Source of the DNA: Methanobacterium bryantii
Lineage (GTDB): Archaea > Methanobacteriota > Methanobacteria > Methanobacteriales > Methanobacteriaceae
DNA length: 64,000 nucleotides
Direction: 5' to 3'
NCBI RefSeq assembly: GCF_002287175.1
Contig: NZ_LMVM01000002.1
Location: 1 to 64,000, forward strand
Under the pieces are notes generated by a model. That model was given only the letters and a program-made list of their open reading frames with translations, made no database searches and was not told the origin of the DNA. Below are positions 43,492 through 52,734 of this stretch, piece after piece. Made by a program: the position numbers and the translations under genes. The first letter of the stretch is position 1, and each line of letters opens with the position of its first letter.

Positions 43492-44676
43492 ATGTTAATT
43501 GAAACTGATGTTCTAGTAATTGGGGCAGGTCCCGCAGGTTCATCTGCCGCCAAACACGCTGCTTTAAACGGTGCAGATGTGTTAATGATTGAAAAAAAAT
43601 CTGAAATAGGCGCTCCTAAAAGATGTGCTGAAGGTGTATCCAAGGATGGTTTAATTGAATTAGGCGTAGAGCCAAGCAGCAGGTGGATAACTTCAGAAAT
43701 CAATGGGGTACGTCTTGTATCTCCAAATGGAACCGACGTCTGGCTTACTGAAGACACAGTAAAACTTCCAGAAATGGGTTACGTGGTAGAAAGAAAGGTA
43801 TTTGATAAACATATGGCCATGGACGCTGCAAGAGCAGGCGCAGATATAATGATCAAGACTCTTGCTAAAGGTTTAGAAAGGAAAGATGGCCATGTAATTG
43901 TAAAAGCAGAACGCATGGGTGAAGAGTTCGATATTAAGGCAAAGATAGTTATAGGTGCAGATGGTCCAGAATCAAGAGTTGGAAGGTGGGGTGGTCTTAA
44001 AACTGCAGTTAAGCCTAAAGATATGGAATCTGGTGCCCAGTTTGAAATGGTCGGTGTAGAACTGGAAAGTGACACTGCATTAGAATTTTACTTTGGAGAT
44101 GTTGCCCCTGGAGGATATGCATGGGTATTTCCAAAGGGAAAAGACATTGCAAATGTCGGTCTTGCAGTTATATCAACACTAACAGAAAAAAGTGCCTACG
44201 AACACCTCGTTGACTTTGTAAAAAACTGCCCTACAACTAAAAATGCTACAGCAGTGGAGCTTAATATAGGTGGAGACCCTGTAGGTGGAATCATTAAAAA
44301 AATAGCAACTGACAATGTTATGGTTGTAGGAGATGCAGGTGGAATGGTGAATCCTTTAACTGGTGGAGGTATAATAAGCGGTATGCAGGGCGGACGTATT
44401 GCCGGCCAAGTCTCTGCTGCAGCAGTTAAAGATAATGATTTCTCTGAAAAGAGGCTTGCAGAATATGGAAAACGCTGCAAAGAAGAAATTGGGGATTCAT
44501 TTAATAAGTACATGAAGTCAAGAGACTATCTTGAAAGTCTTTCAAATGAAGAACTAGACTCAATAGCAGAAGTATTCAGGGAAACTAAATTTGAAAAGAT
44601 AAGTACAAGCGAACTCCTTAGGGTGCTTGTTAAAGTCTCACCTAAAGCTTTATTAAAGCTTGGAAAACTTTTCTAA
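43492..44676 (+). CDS. Digeranylgeranylglycerophospholipid reductase
   Basis: 394 residues. FAD-binding DVLVIGAGPAGSSAAKHAALNGADVLMIEKK at the N-terminus, the family block IGAPKRCAEGVS, and the second FAD motif VMVVGDAGGMVNPLTGGGIISGMQGG. It reduces the double bonds of geranylgeranyl chains in archaeal membrane lipids. The C-terminus lacks a membrane helix; the enzyme is peripheral. Co-transcribed with the ferredoxin upstream (spacing ten bases; GGTGAATTAATG ribosome site). Normal length. Confidence 0.92.
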   Translation: MLIETDVLVIGAGPAGSSAAKHAALNGADVLMIEKKSEIGAPKRCAEGVSKDGLIELGVEPSSRWITSEINGVRLVSPNGTDVWLTEDTVKLPEMGYVVERKVFDKHMAMDAARAGADIMIKTLAKGLERKDGHVIVKAERMGEEFDIKAKIVIGADGPESRVGRWGGLKTAVKPKDMESGAQFEMVGVELESDTALEFYFGDVAPGGYAWVFPKGKDIANVGLAVISTLTEKSAYEHLVDFVKNCPTTKNATAVELNIGGDPVGGIIKKIATDNVMVVGDAGGMVNPLTGGGIISGMQGGRIAGQVSAAAVKDNDFSEKRLAEYGKRCKEEIGDSFNKYMKSRDYLESLSNEELDSIAEVFRETKFEKISTSELLRVLVKVSPKALLKLGKLF

Positions 44677-44750
44677 ATAATTTTAATCAAATTTTTGACC
44701 TCTTTTTTATTTTACTTGAAAGTATATTCAAGTGCCATTTTTTTAATTTT

Positions 44751-45548
44751 TTAAAACAGAATAATTAAAATAACTATTAAAAAGAATACCATCGCGACTT
44801 GATGATATAAAATGTCAGCAATCTGAGTCATTTTTTCTTTATCTATATAAACAGAAAGGTATAATGGTATTGCAGCTAAAAATGATGGTAAAATCGCGAC
44901 TGCAAATTGTATAATGTTCATTTCTCCAGTGTACAGTACATAAATTAAACTTACGCCAGCTATAACCCCTACAATACTTGCAGAAATTTGCTTTGATTTA
45001 TACATAACATAAGTGGCCATTCCTGCCATGTACATGAAAAAATATACGCTTACTGGAACTAAAAGCACGTTGCCCAGTAGCACGCAGCATGAAGCTATCC
45101 TTAAGACACTGTTTGTGGCAGTACTTGTAAAAGGTGCAAATGGAGTGTCTTTAAGCCTTACAGGAGGTAATGTATAGATCAACTGATTTAAGAGCATTAA
45201 TCCTAAAATTATGGTAAATGGAGGATCTAAAGTAGTCAGTGAGATTATAAATACTGCAACTATCAGAAAACTGGAGAAAATCAGTATCCACTTTTCATCA
45301 ATCTTATTTTCAATAAAAGCTCTGTTTCTTTTAGTGTGATCTTTTTTATCTACTTCAAGATCAGTCAGGTCATTTAAACTGTACAATGCGCCCCAGAACA
45401 CTGAAACAAGTAAAAGACCTTCCAGTATTTCAAAAGGGTTTGTAATCAGTGTTCCTGAAAAATAAGCATATGTAAGGGCAAGCAGGTATGCATTGAAGTT
45501 TTTAGATGCCCATGATAGTCTTGTAGATTTAATAAGGGTCTTTATCAT
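44751..45548 (-). CDS. UbiA-superfamily prenyltransferase, DPPR-synthase-like
   Basis: 265 residues, eight or so membrane helices. The first motif is SLNDLTDLEVDKKDHTKRNRAFIENK, which has the NDxxDxxxD core and the H-KRNRP-like tail of decaprenyl-phosphate phosphoribosyltransferases. A second weak motif is YVMYKSKQIS. This points to transfer of a phosphorylated sugar or a similar acceptor to a polyprenyl phosphate, as in cell-surface polymer synthesis; not proven. Convergent with GGR. Confidence 0.7.
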   Translation of the reverse strand: MIKTLIKSTRLSWASKNFNAYLLALTYAYFSGTLITNPFEILEGLLLVSVFWGALYSLNDLTDLEVDKKDHTKRNRAFIENKIDEKWILIFSSFLIVAVFIISLTTLDPPFTIILGLMLLNQLIYTLPPVRLKDTPFAPFTSTATNSVLRIASCCVLLGNVLLVPVSVYFFMYMAGMATYVMYKSKQISASIVGVIAGVSLIYVLYTGEMNIIQFAVAILPSFLAAIPLYLSVYIDKEKMTQIADILYHQVAMVFFLIVILIILF

Positions 45549-45627
45549 CTTTTATCCTCATTACATACTCAACTTGATTCATGTATCTATTTGTAGTTTG
45601 ACAGTTAACTGGGAAAAAAGTTTAATC

Positions 45628-46374
45628 TTATTTTTCGAGTGCATCACATATAAATCTTGGTTTATGGCCATATTTCTGGATGTATTCTCTAACTGTATCT
45701 GTATCTGCATCTTTAACATGCATTTTTACAATTTCTATAGTTTCTTTTTCTGAGTAACATATCAAGACAACATCAAAAAATATGTTGAGTATATTTACAA
45801 GAATTTTTGAAAATAAGCCCAGATCTGAAAATAAATCATATTTTTTCCCCATTATATGAATTCGCCATGCAGTCTGTAAAATAATGTTTATATTTTTGAA
45901 GTATTTTCTGTGCCTTAAATATTCAGTTATGCACAGTAAATAAAAATAAAGAGCTTTAAAACCCGAATAATAAGTCCATTTACTAAAACCTATGTAGTTA
46001 GGGTCTAAATTATGTGAATCATGAAAATTATCTGCAATTAAAACTGCATCATATTCTGAAAGTTTTCTATAAATTTCTTCTTTTGATTTTACTTCCAGAT
46101 CTTCACTTACTCCTTCAAACATGGTGTTAAAAACCTGTTTTGAGCTTACATCCGCTGATTTTAAACGTAATTTCATGTCATAAATATTTAAATTAAGATC
46201 ACCTATGGCGCGGTAAATATTCGCCGATTTACCAGTACCTGGAGCCCCGATTACATGGACTATTTTATCTCTGTCATTTTTCAAGCCTTTCATTATCTGG
46301 CAAAGCTTTTTGTAGCAATCGGTGATTAGGAAAAGTTCATTATTACCTGCAGAACTTACTTTATATTTTTCCAT
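45628..46374 (-). CDS. P-loop ATPase of unknown function
   Basis: 248 residues. Walker A is VHVIGAPGTGKSANIYRAIGDL near residue 45; a Walker B-like DAVLIADNFHD follows at about 110. The rest (LCITEYLRHRKYFKNINIILQTAWRIHIMGKKYDLFSDLGLF, then YIQKYGHKPRFICDALEK) resembles the AAA/ORC-like core of small archaeal ATPases, without a clear DNA-binding domain. The protein is probably cytosolic. No operon partner. Confidence 0.65.
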   Translation of the reverse strand: MEKYKVSSAGNNELFLITDCYKKLCQIMKGLKNDRDKIVHVIGAPGTGKSANIYRAIGDLNLNIYDMKLRLKSADVSSKQVFNTMFEGVSEDLEVKSKEEIYRKLSEYDAVLIADNFHDSHNLDPNYIGFSKWTYYSGFKALYFYLLCITEYLRHRKYFKNINIILQTAWRIHIMGKKYDLFSDLGLFSKILVNILNIFFDVVLICYSEKETIEIVKMHVKDADTDTVREYIQKYGHKPRFICDALEK

Positions 46375-46795
46375 AGAGTAATGTTTTGATTTTAAAAGTA
46401 TATAAATGCAGATAACCGGTAAAATAGCTGTTTCAACATTGAAACCTTTATAACAAAATTTTGAGTTACTGGTTAAGCATTTAGATTATTGTAAGTTCAT
46501 TAATTGAAAACATTATCATAAAATTCAGTTATGAACCAATCATATCTTAAATCCTTATTTTTAATAATTTAAAGCTTTAAATGTGGAAACACTTTATAAT
46601 GTGGCATAGAATATTTTATTACTTTTTAGGATCATATTAATGTATGATAGTAACTTTATGGCAAAAATTAGCTTATTATGCGCAGTTTCGATGTTTTGCA
46701 GTTTATAGGGCATATTGTGGAATATGAACGTTTTTAATATAATGAAATAAAATATTTTAAGTTGTATTGAAATTTAAAATGGCTTGGTGACTCAC
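46375..46795. other. Intergenic, promoters only
   Basis: Spacer between divergent genes; GGTGACT just before 46796 is the ribosome site of the next gene. No gene or repeat seen. Confidence 0.35.
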
Positions 46796-48553
46796 ATGGC
46801 AAAATATAGATGTACGGTATGTAACTATGTGTATGATGAGGAAAAAGAAGGCACTAAATTTGAGGACTTGCCTGAAAACTGGACGTGTCCAGTTTGTAAT
46901 TCTCCAAAGAGTGAATTTGTACTGCTTACTGAAGAAGTTAAGGAGCTTAAGGAGGATGAATCAACAGTTTCTGATGTTTTAGTGGAACAGATGGCCGAGT
47001 GGGGAGTGGAATATGTTTTTGGGATACCTGGAACTTCATCCCTTGGAATTATAGATGCAATACGGAAAAATGAAAAAATTAAATACATACAGGTACGTCA
47101 TGAGGAATCTGCGGCATTTATGGCATCTGCCCATGGTAAATTAAAGGGGCATGTGTCAGCATGCCTGACAGTAGCAGGGCCGGGGGCTACAAACTTAGCT
47201 ACTGGACTATACGACGCTAAACTGGACCATTCACCTGTTTTAGCACTTACTGGAATGGTTAAAAGACAGTTAATTGGCCCGGGATCTTTCCAGGAAATAG
47301 ACCAGCACTCTTTTTTTAAGCCTATTGCTATATTTGATGAGATATTGATGTCTGAAAACCAGACAGTGACCCTTACAACCTTTGCAATGAAACATGCAAT
47401 CACAGATAGGGGCGTGGCACATATTGGTATTCCAAATGATGTCCAGAAATTACCTCATACTGAAAAAATAATTTCATTTGATGGCAGTTTTCCAAATAAA
47501 GCTATATCGCCGCCAATGTTTGTGATAATGCAGGCTGCCCAGATCATTAACCAGTCAAAAAGACCTGTGATAATCGCAGGTTTTGGTGCAATGGGACAGG
47601 GAGCTAACCTGTTAGAACTTGCAGAAAAAATTTCGGCACCAATTGTCAGTACCTTTAGGGGTAAGGGGGTAGTAGATGAGTTTAATGATCTTTATGTAGG
47701 CAGCCATGGGGGAATTGGGTCAACTGCAGCCACCAGATTGGTTCGAAGTGCTGATCTTTTAATTGTGGTTGGGTCTTCATTCTCAGATATGACTCAGATA
47801 CCCGAAAAGAAAACCATACAAATCGATATAGATCCAATGATGATAGCCAAGCAGTACCCTGTAGAAGTTGGACTGCTTGGAAGCAGCGCTGAGATACTAC
47901 CTAAACTTAATGACCGGGTTAAAGAAAACAAGAAAGAAAGTTACCTTGATGAAATTAAAAAATTTAAAAGTGACTGGTTAAAGTTATTGGAGGGAGAAAT
48001 AGATTCAAAAACAACACCAGTACGTCCGCCGTATATAATTAAAGTCCTCAACGATAAACTTGCAGATGATGCGGTTATAACTCTGGACATTGGGGAAAAT
48101 ACATGGTGGTTTGGAAGGAATTTCTGGATGAAAGACACACAGAAGATGATACTTTCGGGTTATTTAGCTTCTATGGGATTTGGACTTCCAGCAGCGATTG
48201 CAGCACAGCTTATCTATCCAGATAGGCAGGTGGTATGCATTGCTGGAGATGGTGGTTTTTCAATGCTAATGGCGGATTTTGTAACTGCTATTAAATATGA
48301 ACTTCCAGTAAAGATATTTATTTTAAATAACAGTGAGCTTGGTATGATTCGTCAGGAACAGTTGATGGAAGGCTATGAAAACTGGCAAACCGATCTTTAC
48401 AACTTTGATTTTGCAGAATATGCCCGAATTTGTGGTGGTATTGGAATCAATGTTGAAAAACCTGAACAATTAGAAGATGCAGTTGAAAAAGCTCTTTTGG
48501 AAAATAAACCAGTTATTGTAGATATCAATACAGATCCTGTAAGATTTAAATGA
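46796..48553 (+). CDS. Rubredoxin-TPP enzyme fusion (acetolactate-synthase-like)
   Basis: 585 residues. Residues 1-45 are a full rubredoxin (YRCTVCNYVYDEEKEG..LPENWTCPVCNSPKSEF; CxxC twice). Residues 55-585 are a TPP-dependent decarboxylase of the acetolactate synthase / pyruvate oxidase type: GVEYVFGIPGTSS, RHEESAAFMA with the catalytic Glu, central domain SADLLIVVGSSFSDM, and the TPP motif GDGGFSMLMADF...FILNN. A redox centre fused to a TPP enzyme suggests oxidative decarboxylation with electron transfer, rather than amino-acid synthesis. GGTGACT marks the ATG at 46796; a GTG four codons earlier overlaps that site. Confidence 0.85.
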   Translation: MAKYRCTVCNYVYDEEKEGTKFEDLPENWTCPVCNSPKSEFVLLTEEVKELKEDESTVSDVLVEQMAEWGVEYVFGIPGTSSLGIIDAIRKNEKIKYIQVRHEESAAFMASAHGKLKGHVSACLTVAGPGATNLATGLYDAKLDHSPVLALTGMVKRQLIGPGSFQEIDQHSFFKPIAIFDEILMSENQTVTLTTFAMKHAITDRGVAHIGIPNDVQKLPHTEKIISFDGSFPNKAISPPMFVIMQAAQIINQSKRPVIIAGFGAMGQGANLLELAEKISAPIVSTFRGKGVVDEFNDLYVGSHGGIGSTAATRLVRSADLLIVVGSSFSDMTQIPEKKTIQIDIDPMMIAKQYPVEVGLLGSSAEILPKLNDRVKENKKESYLDEIKKFKSDWLKLLEGEIDSKTTPVRPPYIIKVLNDKLADDAVITLDIGENTWWFGRNFWMKDTQKMILSGYLASMGFGLPAAIAAQLIYPDRQVVCIAGDGGFSMLMADFVTAIKYELPVKIFILNNSELGMIRQEQLMEGYENWQTDLYNFDFAEYARICGGIGINVEKPEQLEDAVEKALLENKPVIVDINTDPVRFK

Positions 48554-48760
48554 ATGATTAATTAGATTAATTTTGTTTTAAATATCTTATTTTTTATCTA
48601 AACATGTTTTTGGTGTCTTAAACATTAATTTTAATTTTTAGTTCTATTTTTATTTAGAAAAGTGCATAATGATCCTATGTTGAGAATTAAACTATTTTTA
48701 ATGTTCTTTCAGATATAAATAATAATATTAATATAGTAAGTAATAACATACTATCATAAC
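48554..48760. other. Intergenic
   Basis: AT-rich spacer with a TATA-like GATATAAATAATAATATTAATATAG near 48712-48737. No gene. Confidence 0.3.
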
Positions 48761-48916
48761 ATGAAAATAGTATTGTCTGTCTGCATAATAGGTGCAGTTG
48801 AAATGATTGTAAAGTTCAAGCGGGTTTTTAAATCTCGTCTATCTTTTGAGATTTTATCCTTTGCATTACATGATCCAGCTGAGCTTATCTCAAGGAATAA
48901 CTATTTTCTAAGATGA
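48761..48916 (+). CDS. Possible small protein (51 aa)
   Basis: MKIVLSVCIIGAVEMIVKFKR... to NNYFLR. A short hydrophobic N-terminus followed by a basic part. No ribosome site before the ATG, but a TATA-like stretch 25-45 bases upstream would permit a leaderless mRNA. It ends 25 bases before the next gene. Low certainty. Confidence 0.3.
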   Translation: MKIVLSVCIIGAVEMIVKFKRVFKSRLSFEILSFALHDPAELISRNNYFLR

Positions 48917-48941
48917 TTATTGAATATATGGAGGTGGAATA

Positions 48942-49358
48942 ATTAAAAGGAAAATAACAGCAGCATTTTTAATGACATTTATAGTTCTTGCAGCGTGCAG
49001 TGTAGCTACAGCACAAATAATCGATCCAGATCCGACTAATAATGAAGCAACTGCATCAATTTTGGCCGAACTTCTATTACTGCCCGGCAGTGGAAATTTA
49101 ACCATTGGTGGCAATGCATCAGTACTTAGTCCACATCAAGACCCTGTTCAATCTCAAGCTCAATCCCAGTCCCAAACTTCAACAATCGTAAATAACAACC
49201 GTTTATCAAATATCAACGCTAACGGTGCAGCTAGTAACTCCTCTTCAACTAACAATCAGGTTATAAGAAATATTAACACATTTAATCCAGTTATAATTTC
49301 GACTAACTCAAACAGTGTGGGCAGTATAACTGTCAGGTCGGCTAACGTCAATATTTAA
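48942..49358 (+). CDS. Small secreted Asn/Ser/Gln-rich protein with apparent ATT start
   Basis: 138 residues if read from ATT at 48942. GGAGGTG (48930-48936) lies exactly five bases upstream. The protein then begins IKRKITAAFLMTFIVLAACSVATAQ, a complete signal peptide with basic n-region. The only canonical start, ATG at 48972, would remove that n-region and has no ribosome site. The mature part is low-complexity (QSQAQSQSQTSTIVNNNRL; NSNSVGSITVRS). Probably an exported surface or matrix protein. Next gene shows the same ATT arrangement. Confidence 0.65.
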   Translation: MKRKITAAFLMTFIVLAACSVATAQIIDPDPTNNEATASILAELLLLPGSGNLTIGGNASVLSPHQDPVQSQAQSQSQTSTIVNNNRLSNINANGAASNSSSTNNQVIRNINTFNPVIISTNSNSVGSITVRSANVNI

Positions 49359-49769
49359 AAGGTCTGATTTCAAAGTAATTAAAATGCAGAATGTGTACAT
49401 TTTTTTTATTTTTATCTCTTTTTAGATGGGACTTAAGAAGTTAAAGCTTTAATCTGTTTATCTGTATATTAACTGAATTTTTAAACTATTTGTGTAAAAT
49501 ACAACATAAAATCATTATTTATTTAAAAAATTTATTTTTATTTCTTTTTAAACTAAAATTAACATTAATAGTGTATATATAACATAAATTATGTTTAATT
49601 TCATCTTTCTGCATATATGATCATATTTATATATGGGGATTTAACAATATATGATCATATGGATTATATTTATGAAATGATTATTTGGAGCTTAAAATAA
49701 TTACTAATTAATAATCCTTGATGCGTTATTTGCTTTTTTATTTGTAATGAAAATTAAGGGGGTGAAAAA
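49359..49769. other. Intergenic with promoter of the adhesin gene
   Basis: AT-rich. TATATATAACATAAAT near 49574 and TTTATATATGGGG near 49625 may be promoters. The ribosome site GGGGGTG is at 49758-49764. No other gene. Confidence 0.35.
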
Positions 49770-50804
49770 ATTAGAATACAAACAGATTACATTAATATAA
49801 ACAGTTTAATAACAATAATCTTACTTTTAAGCGTTTTTTTAACTGTATTATCTGTAACAGATGATGTTTCTGCCAGTTCTTCAGTTATTTATGTAAATGG
49901 TTCATCTGGAAATGATGATAATGATGGTTCCACGTGGCTACTTGCAAAAAAATCAATTAAAAACGCTACAAAAACAGTAACAAATGGAGGAACAGTAAAT
50001 ATTGCAAATGGGTTATACGCTGGAATAAACAACACTAAAATTACTGTTGATAAAGATATAATAATAAAGGGGCAAAGTAAAAGCGGTACTATTATAAATG
50101 GGACTAACAATGCATGGATATTTAAGATTCAAAAAGGTAGAAATGTTGTAATTAAGGATTTAACCCTTACAAATGGATATAGATCTGCAACTGAACATGA
50201 TGAAAATAGTGATGAGATATATGATAATGATGGTGGTGCTATTATCAATAAAGGTATTTTAACAGTTGAAGATAGTAATTTCATAGGTAATACTGCTAGT
50301 GATGGTGGTGCCATATGTAATTGGGGATTCTTGACTGTAACTGGCAGTACTTTCACAGGTAACACTGCAGATGTTTCTGGTGGAGCTATTTATGTTTTAG
50401 GTACTTCTACTATTATTGACAGTGTCTTCACAAAGAATACTGCCACCTATGGTGGTGCTATTGGTAAGGAAGCTGATTTAACTTTAAAAAACTGTATTTT
50501 CATAGACAACAATGGATACGCAGGTGGTGCTATTCTTAATGACGCTGATTACGGTGCTTTAGATATGGTAGGCAATGTCTTCGAGGATAACGCTGCAAGT
50601 TATGGTAACAATATTTGGACTATAACAGAATTCGATGAGGAAAATGACACTTCTGATCCTGCAGACACAAACCAAAATCCAGAACTTTCAGTAAAAGCGG
50701 CCAGTAAAACAGTTGGAATGCAGCCAACGGGAATACCAATTGCAGGATTTATGGTAGCAGTCCTGATGGTTTTAAGCAGTTTAACTATGTCTGGAAGAAA
50801 ATAA
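49770..50804 (+). CDS. Adhesin-like beta-helix surface protein with apparent ATT start
   Basis: 344 residues read from ATT at 49770. The frame has no ATG, GTG or TTG from its upstream stop (49755) until 50331, deep in the fold, while GGGGGTG lies five bases before the ATT. It opens with a signal peptide (NSLITIILLLSVFLTVLSVTDDVSA), then right-handed beta-helix repeats (DGGAIINKGILTVEDSNFIGNTASDGGAICN, SGGAIYVLGTSTIIDSVFTKNTATYGGAI) and a C-terminal anchor (GIPIAGFMVAVLMVLSSLTMSGRK). This is the architecture of methanobacterial adhesin-like proteins. It would be displayed at the cell surface. Confidence 0.75.
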   Translation: MRIQTDYININSLITIILLLSVFLTVLSVTDDVSASSSVIYVNGSSGNDDNDGSTWLLAKKSIKNATKTVTNGGTVNIANGLYAGINNTKITVDKDIIIKGQSKSGTIINGTNNAWIFKIQKGRNVVIKDLTLTNGYRSATEHDENSDEIYDNDGGAIINKGILTVEDSNFIGNTASDGGAICNWGFLTVTGSTFTGNTADVSGGAIYVLGTSTIIDSVFTKNTATYGGAIGKEADLTLKNCIFIDNNGYAGGAILNDADYGALDMVGNVFEDNAASYGNNIWTITEFDEENDTSDPADTNQNPELSVKAASKTVGMQPTGIPIAGFMVAVLMVLSSLTMSGRK

Positions 50805-51035
50805 TTTCCTTTTTTTTATTTTAAATAATCAAAAATCATTTTCAGTGGTTAATTTTAAGGTATATTTCACGTTTTAGATGTTCCTTTAGTGGTTAATTCA
50901 ATAAAATGAGGTTCATCCATTTTGAACTTGTATTTTTAATTCTATAAAGGATAAATAGTACGGAATATAAAAACTGTATAAATGAAAAAAAATAATCTGT
51001 AAATTTTGTTATTTATTTAATTAGAGGAAAAAACT

Positions 51036-51944
51036 ATGAAAGTTCTCTGTATAACTGAAGAATCACTCTTCCGTCCAGAAGCAGTAAGATGGCGGGAGAG
51101 AATGGGCCTTCTTGAACCATTGGGCGATGCGCTGGTTATTTTGCCGTGCAGTATGAAAAAACCCTATTCATCATCACGATCTCACTCAATATTTATGAAA
51201 GCGACAAAGGGCATACAGGAGGTTATACTGACCTCTCCATTTGGAGTTTGCCCTCGTGAAGTGGAAAAAATATATCCCCTACAATCATACGACACTTCAA
51301 CAACAGGTGAATGGTCGCATGAAGAAATTAAAGTTGTTGGGGAATGTTTAAGGGATTATGTCGGTGAAAAGGAAGTAATAGCTCATGTTGAAGGCGGTTA
51401 TAAGCAGGTCTGCGAAGAATACTTGGATAATGCTGTCTACACATCAACTGGTCAAACCACATCGTCAGAATCTATGAACAACCTTAAAATGGAAGTTAAA
51501 AAGCACCTTAAACTTAAAGGAAGAGCTAAAACACTGCATCAACTCAGATCAATTGCAAGATATCAATTTAACAGCAAAAAAGCTGATTGTTTAATACCTG
51601 ATGATGTTAAAACCCGTGGAAGATTTGACAAACGAATATTTAAGGATGGAAAACAAATCGCTACCTTGCATTTTAATAATGGATTATATTCATTGAATCT
51701 GGAAGCCGGAAAAATTCTGCAGAATATCAATAAAAAATGGGTTAAAATTAACTTTGAGCTTAAAACAAACACTTTATTCTCTCCAGGGGTAACTGAAGCG
51801 GATCAAGATATTATCCCTGGTGATGAAGTGGTGATTTTAAAAGATGATGAAGCTGTAGCAGTTGGAAAGGCTATTTTAAGTGGGGAAGAAATGGAAAGGG
51901 CCGTTAAAGGTGTTGCAGTGAAAATAAGGCATAGAAAAAAATAG
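51036..51944 (+). CDS. arcS: Archaeosine synthase module (ArcS C-terminal part with PUA domain)
   Basis: 302 residues. The core has ILPCSMKKPYSSSRSHSIF, the PCSxxKPYxxSxSH motif needed for archaeosine formation at G15 of tRNA, then FGVCPREVEKIYPLQSYDTSTTGEW. Residues 220-300 are a PUA RNA-binding domain (FSPGVTEADQDIIPGDEVVILKDDEAVAVGKAILSGEEM). Full ArcS proteins carry an N-terminal TGT-like domain, which is missing here; in several methanogens the modules are separate genes. AGAGG precedes the ATG. Confidence 0.8.
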   Translation: MKVLCITEESLFRPEAVRWRERMGLLEPLGDALVILPCSMKKPYSSSRSHSIFMKATKGIQEVILTSPFGVCPREVEKIYPLQSYDTSTTGEWSHEEIKVVGECLRDYVGEKEVIAHVEGGYKQVCEEYLDNAVYTSTGQTTSSESMNNLKMEVKKHLKLKGRAKTLHQLRSIARYQFNSKKADCLIPDDVKTRGRFDKRIFKDGKQIATLHFNNGLYSLNLEAGKILQNINKKWVKINFELKTNTLFSPGVTEADQDIIPGDEVVILKDDEAVAVGKAILSGEEMERAVKGVAVKIRHRKK

Positions 51945-51952
51945 CCCTCAAA

Positions 51953-52205
51953 CATGTAAAAAATCTTCGATTTTTTACGGTTGCAAAACTGAAAGTTTTG
52001 CAAACACTGTCAAAATCTTTGATTTTGACACAGCAAAAACCAAAGCTTACAAACATGGAGTGTTTGTGCATTCAAAAACCAAAGGTTTTTGAAAGGTTTT
52101 TGCTTGTTTTTGTTTTTGGGGCCCTTGAAATCTATGATTTCGGGGCATCGAAAATCCTTTATTTTCGAAAGCGCCGAAAATTCATAGAATTTTCGAGTGA
52201 TGGCA
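51953..52205. repeat. Hairpin array between arcS and the MIP18-type gene
   Basis: Starts nine bases after the arcS stop. Hairpins: TAAAAAATC-ttc-GATTTTTTA, GCAAAAC-tgaaa-GTTTTGC, GTCAAAATC-ttt-GATTTTGAC, CGAAAATTC-ata-GAATTTTCG. GCAAAAACC...GGTTTTTGC encloses ACAAACA-tggag-TGTTTGT and TCAAAAACC-aaa-GGTTTTTGA. The first module with its connector (ACATG...ACGGT) is the same type as the first cassette in element B. Confidence 0.75.
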
Positions 52206-52367
52206 AAAAATTATAAATAACTATAAATGCAATAAATAAAAACATATAAAAACACCCTATTTTTAGATATTATTTAAAATTTGTTGAAATAGGAATAAAT
52301 ATAAACAAAAACAAGTTTAACTGTTTAAAATAGATATGAATTAAATTTATGTATTTGAGGAGATATC

Positions 52368-52661
52368 ATGGCAGATGAATTAGTTGAAAAGATAAAAGAA
52401 GCAGTTTCAACAGTAGCTGACCCTCACATGGGTATCAGCATAGTTGAAATGGGAATTCTTGAAGATGTTCAAATAGAAAAAAATGGATCTACCCTTGCAA
52501 AACTTACAATTAGACCAACAAACCCTGGCTGTATGAGTGCAGCAAACATAGCAATGAATGCAAAACTCGCAGCCGAAAAAGTAGAAGGCGTAGATAAAGT
52601 AGAAGTACTTATCGAAGGCCACATGATGGCTGATGCAATTTCTGAAATGGTCAACAAATAA
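52368..52661 (+). CDS. MIP18/DUF59-family Fe-S assembly protein
   Basis: 97 residues: VADPHMGISIVEMGILEDVQIEKNGSTLAKLTIRPTNPGCMSAANIAMNAKLAAEKVEGVDKVEVLIEGHMMADAISEMV. The PHMGISIVEMG block and the Cys in NPGCMSAANIA match the small Fe-S cluster assembly family (SufT/MIP18). It probably helps pass clusters to target proteins. GAGGAGAT before the ATG. The 5' region is long and partly hairpin array. Confidence 0.85.
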   Translation: MADELVEKIKEAVSTVADPHMGISIVEMGILEDVQIEKNGSTLAKLTIRPTNPGCMSAANIAMNAKLAAEKVEGVDKVEVLIEGHMMADAISEMVNK

Positions 52662-52734
52662 TTTTTAAGATTCAACTGGAAGTACCATAATAACTCATCG
52701 TTTGAACTTCATAACATGCAAATGGTGTAATGAA

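Noticed and set aside
43296..43757. 153-codon minus-strand ORF
   Set aside because: Antisense shadow of the ferredoxin and GGR genes, both of which are well recognised.
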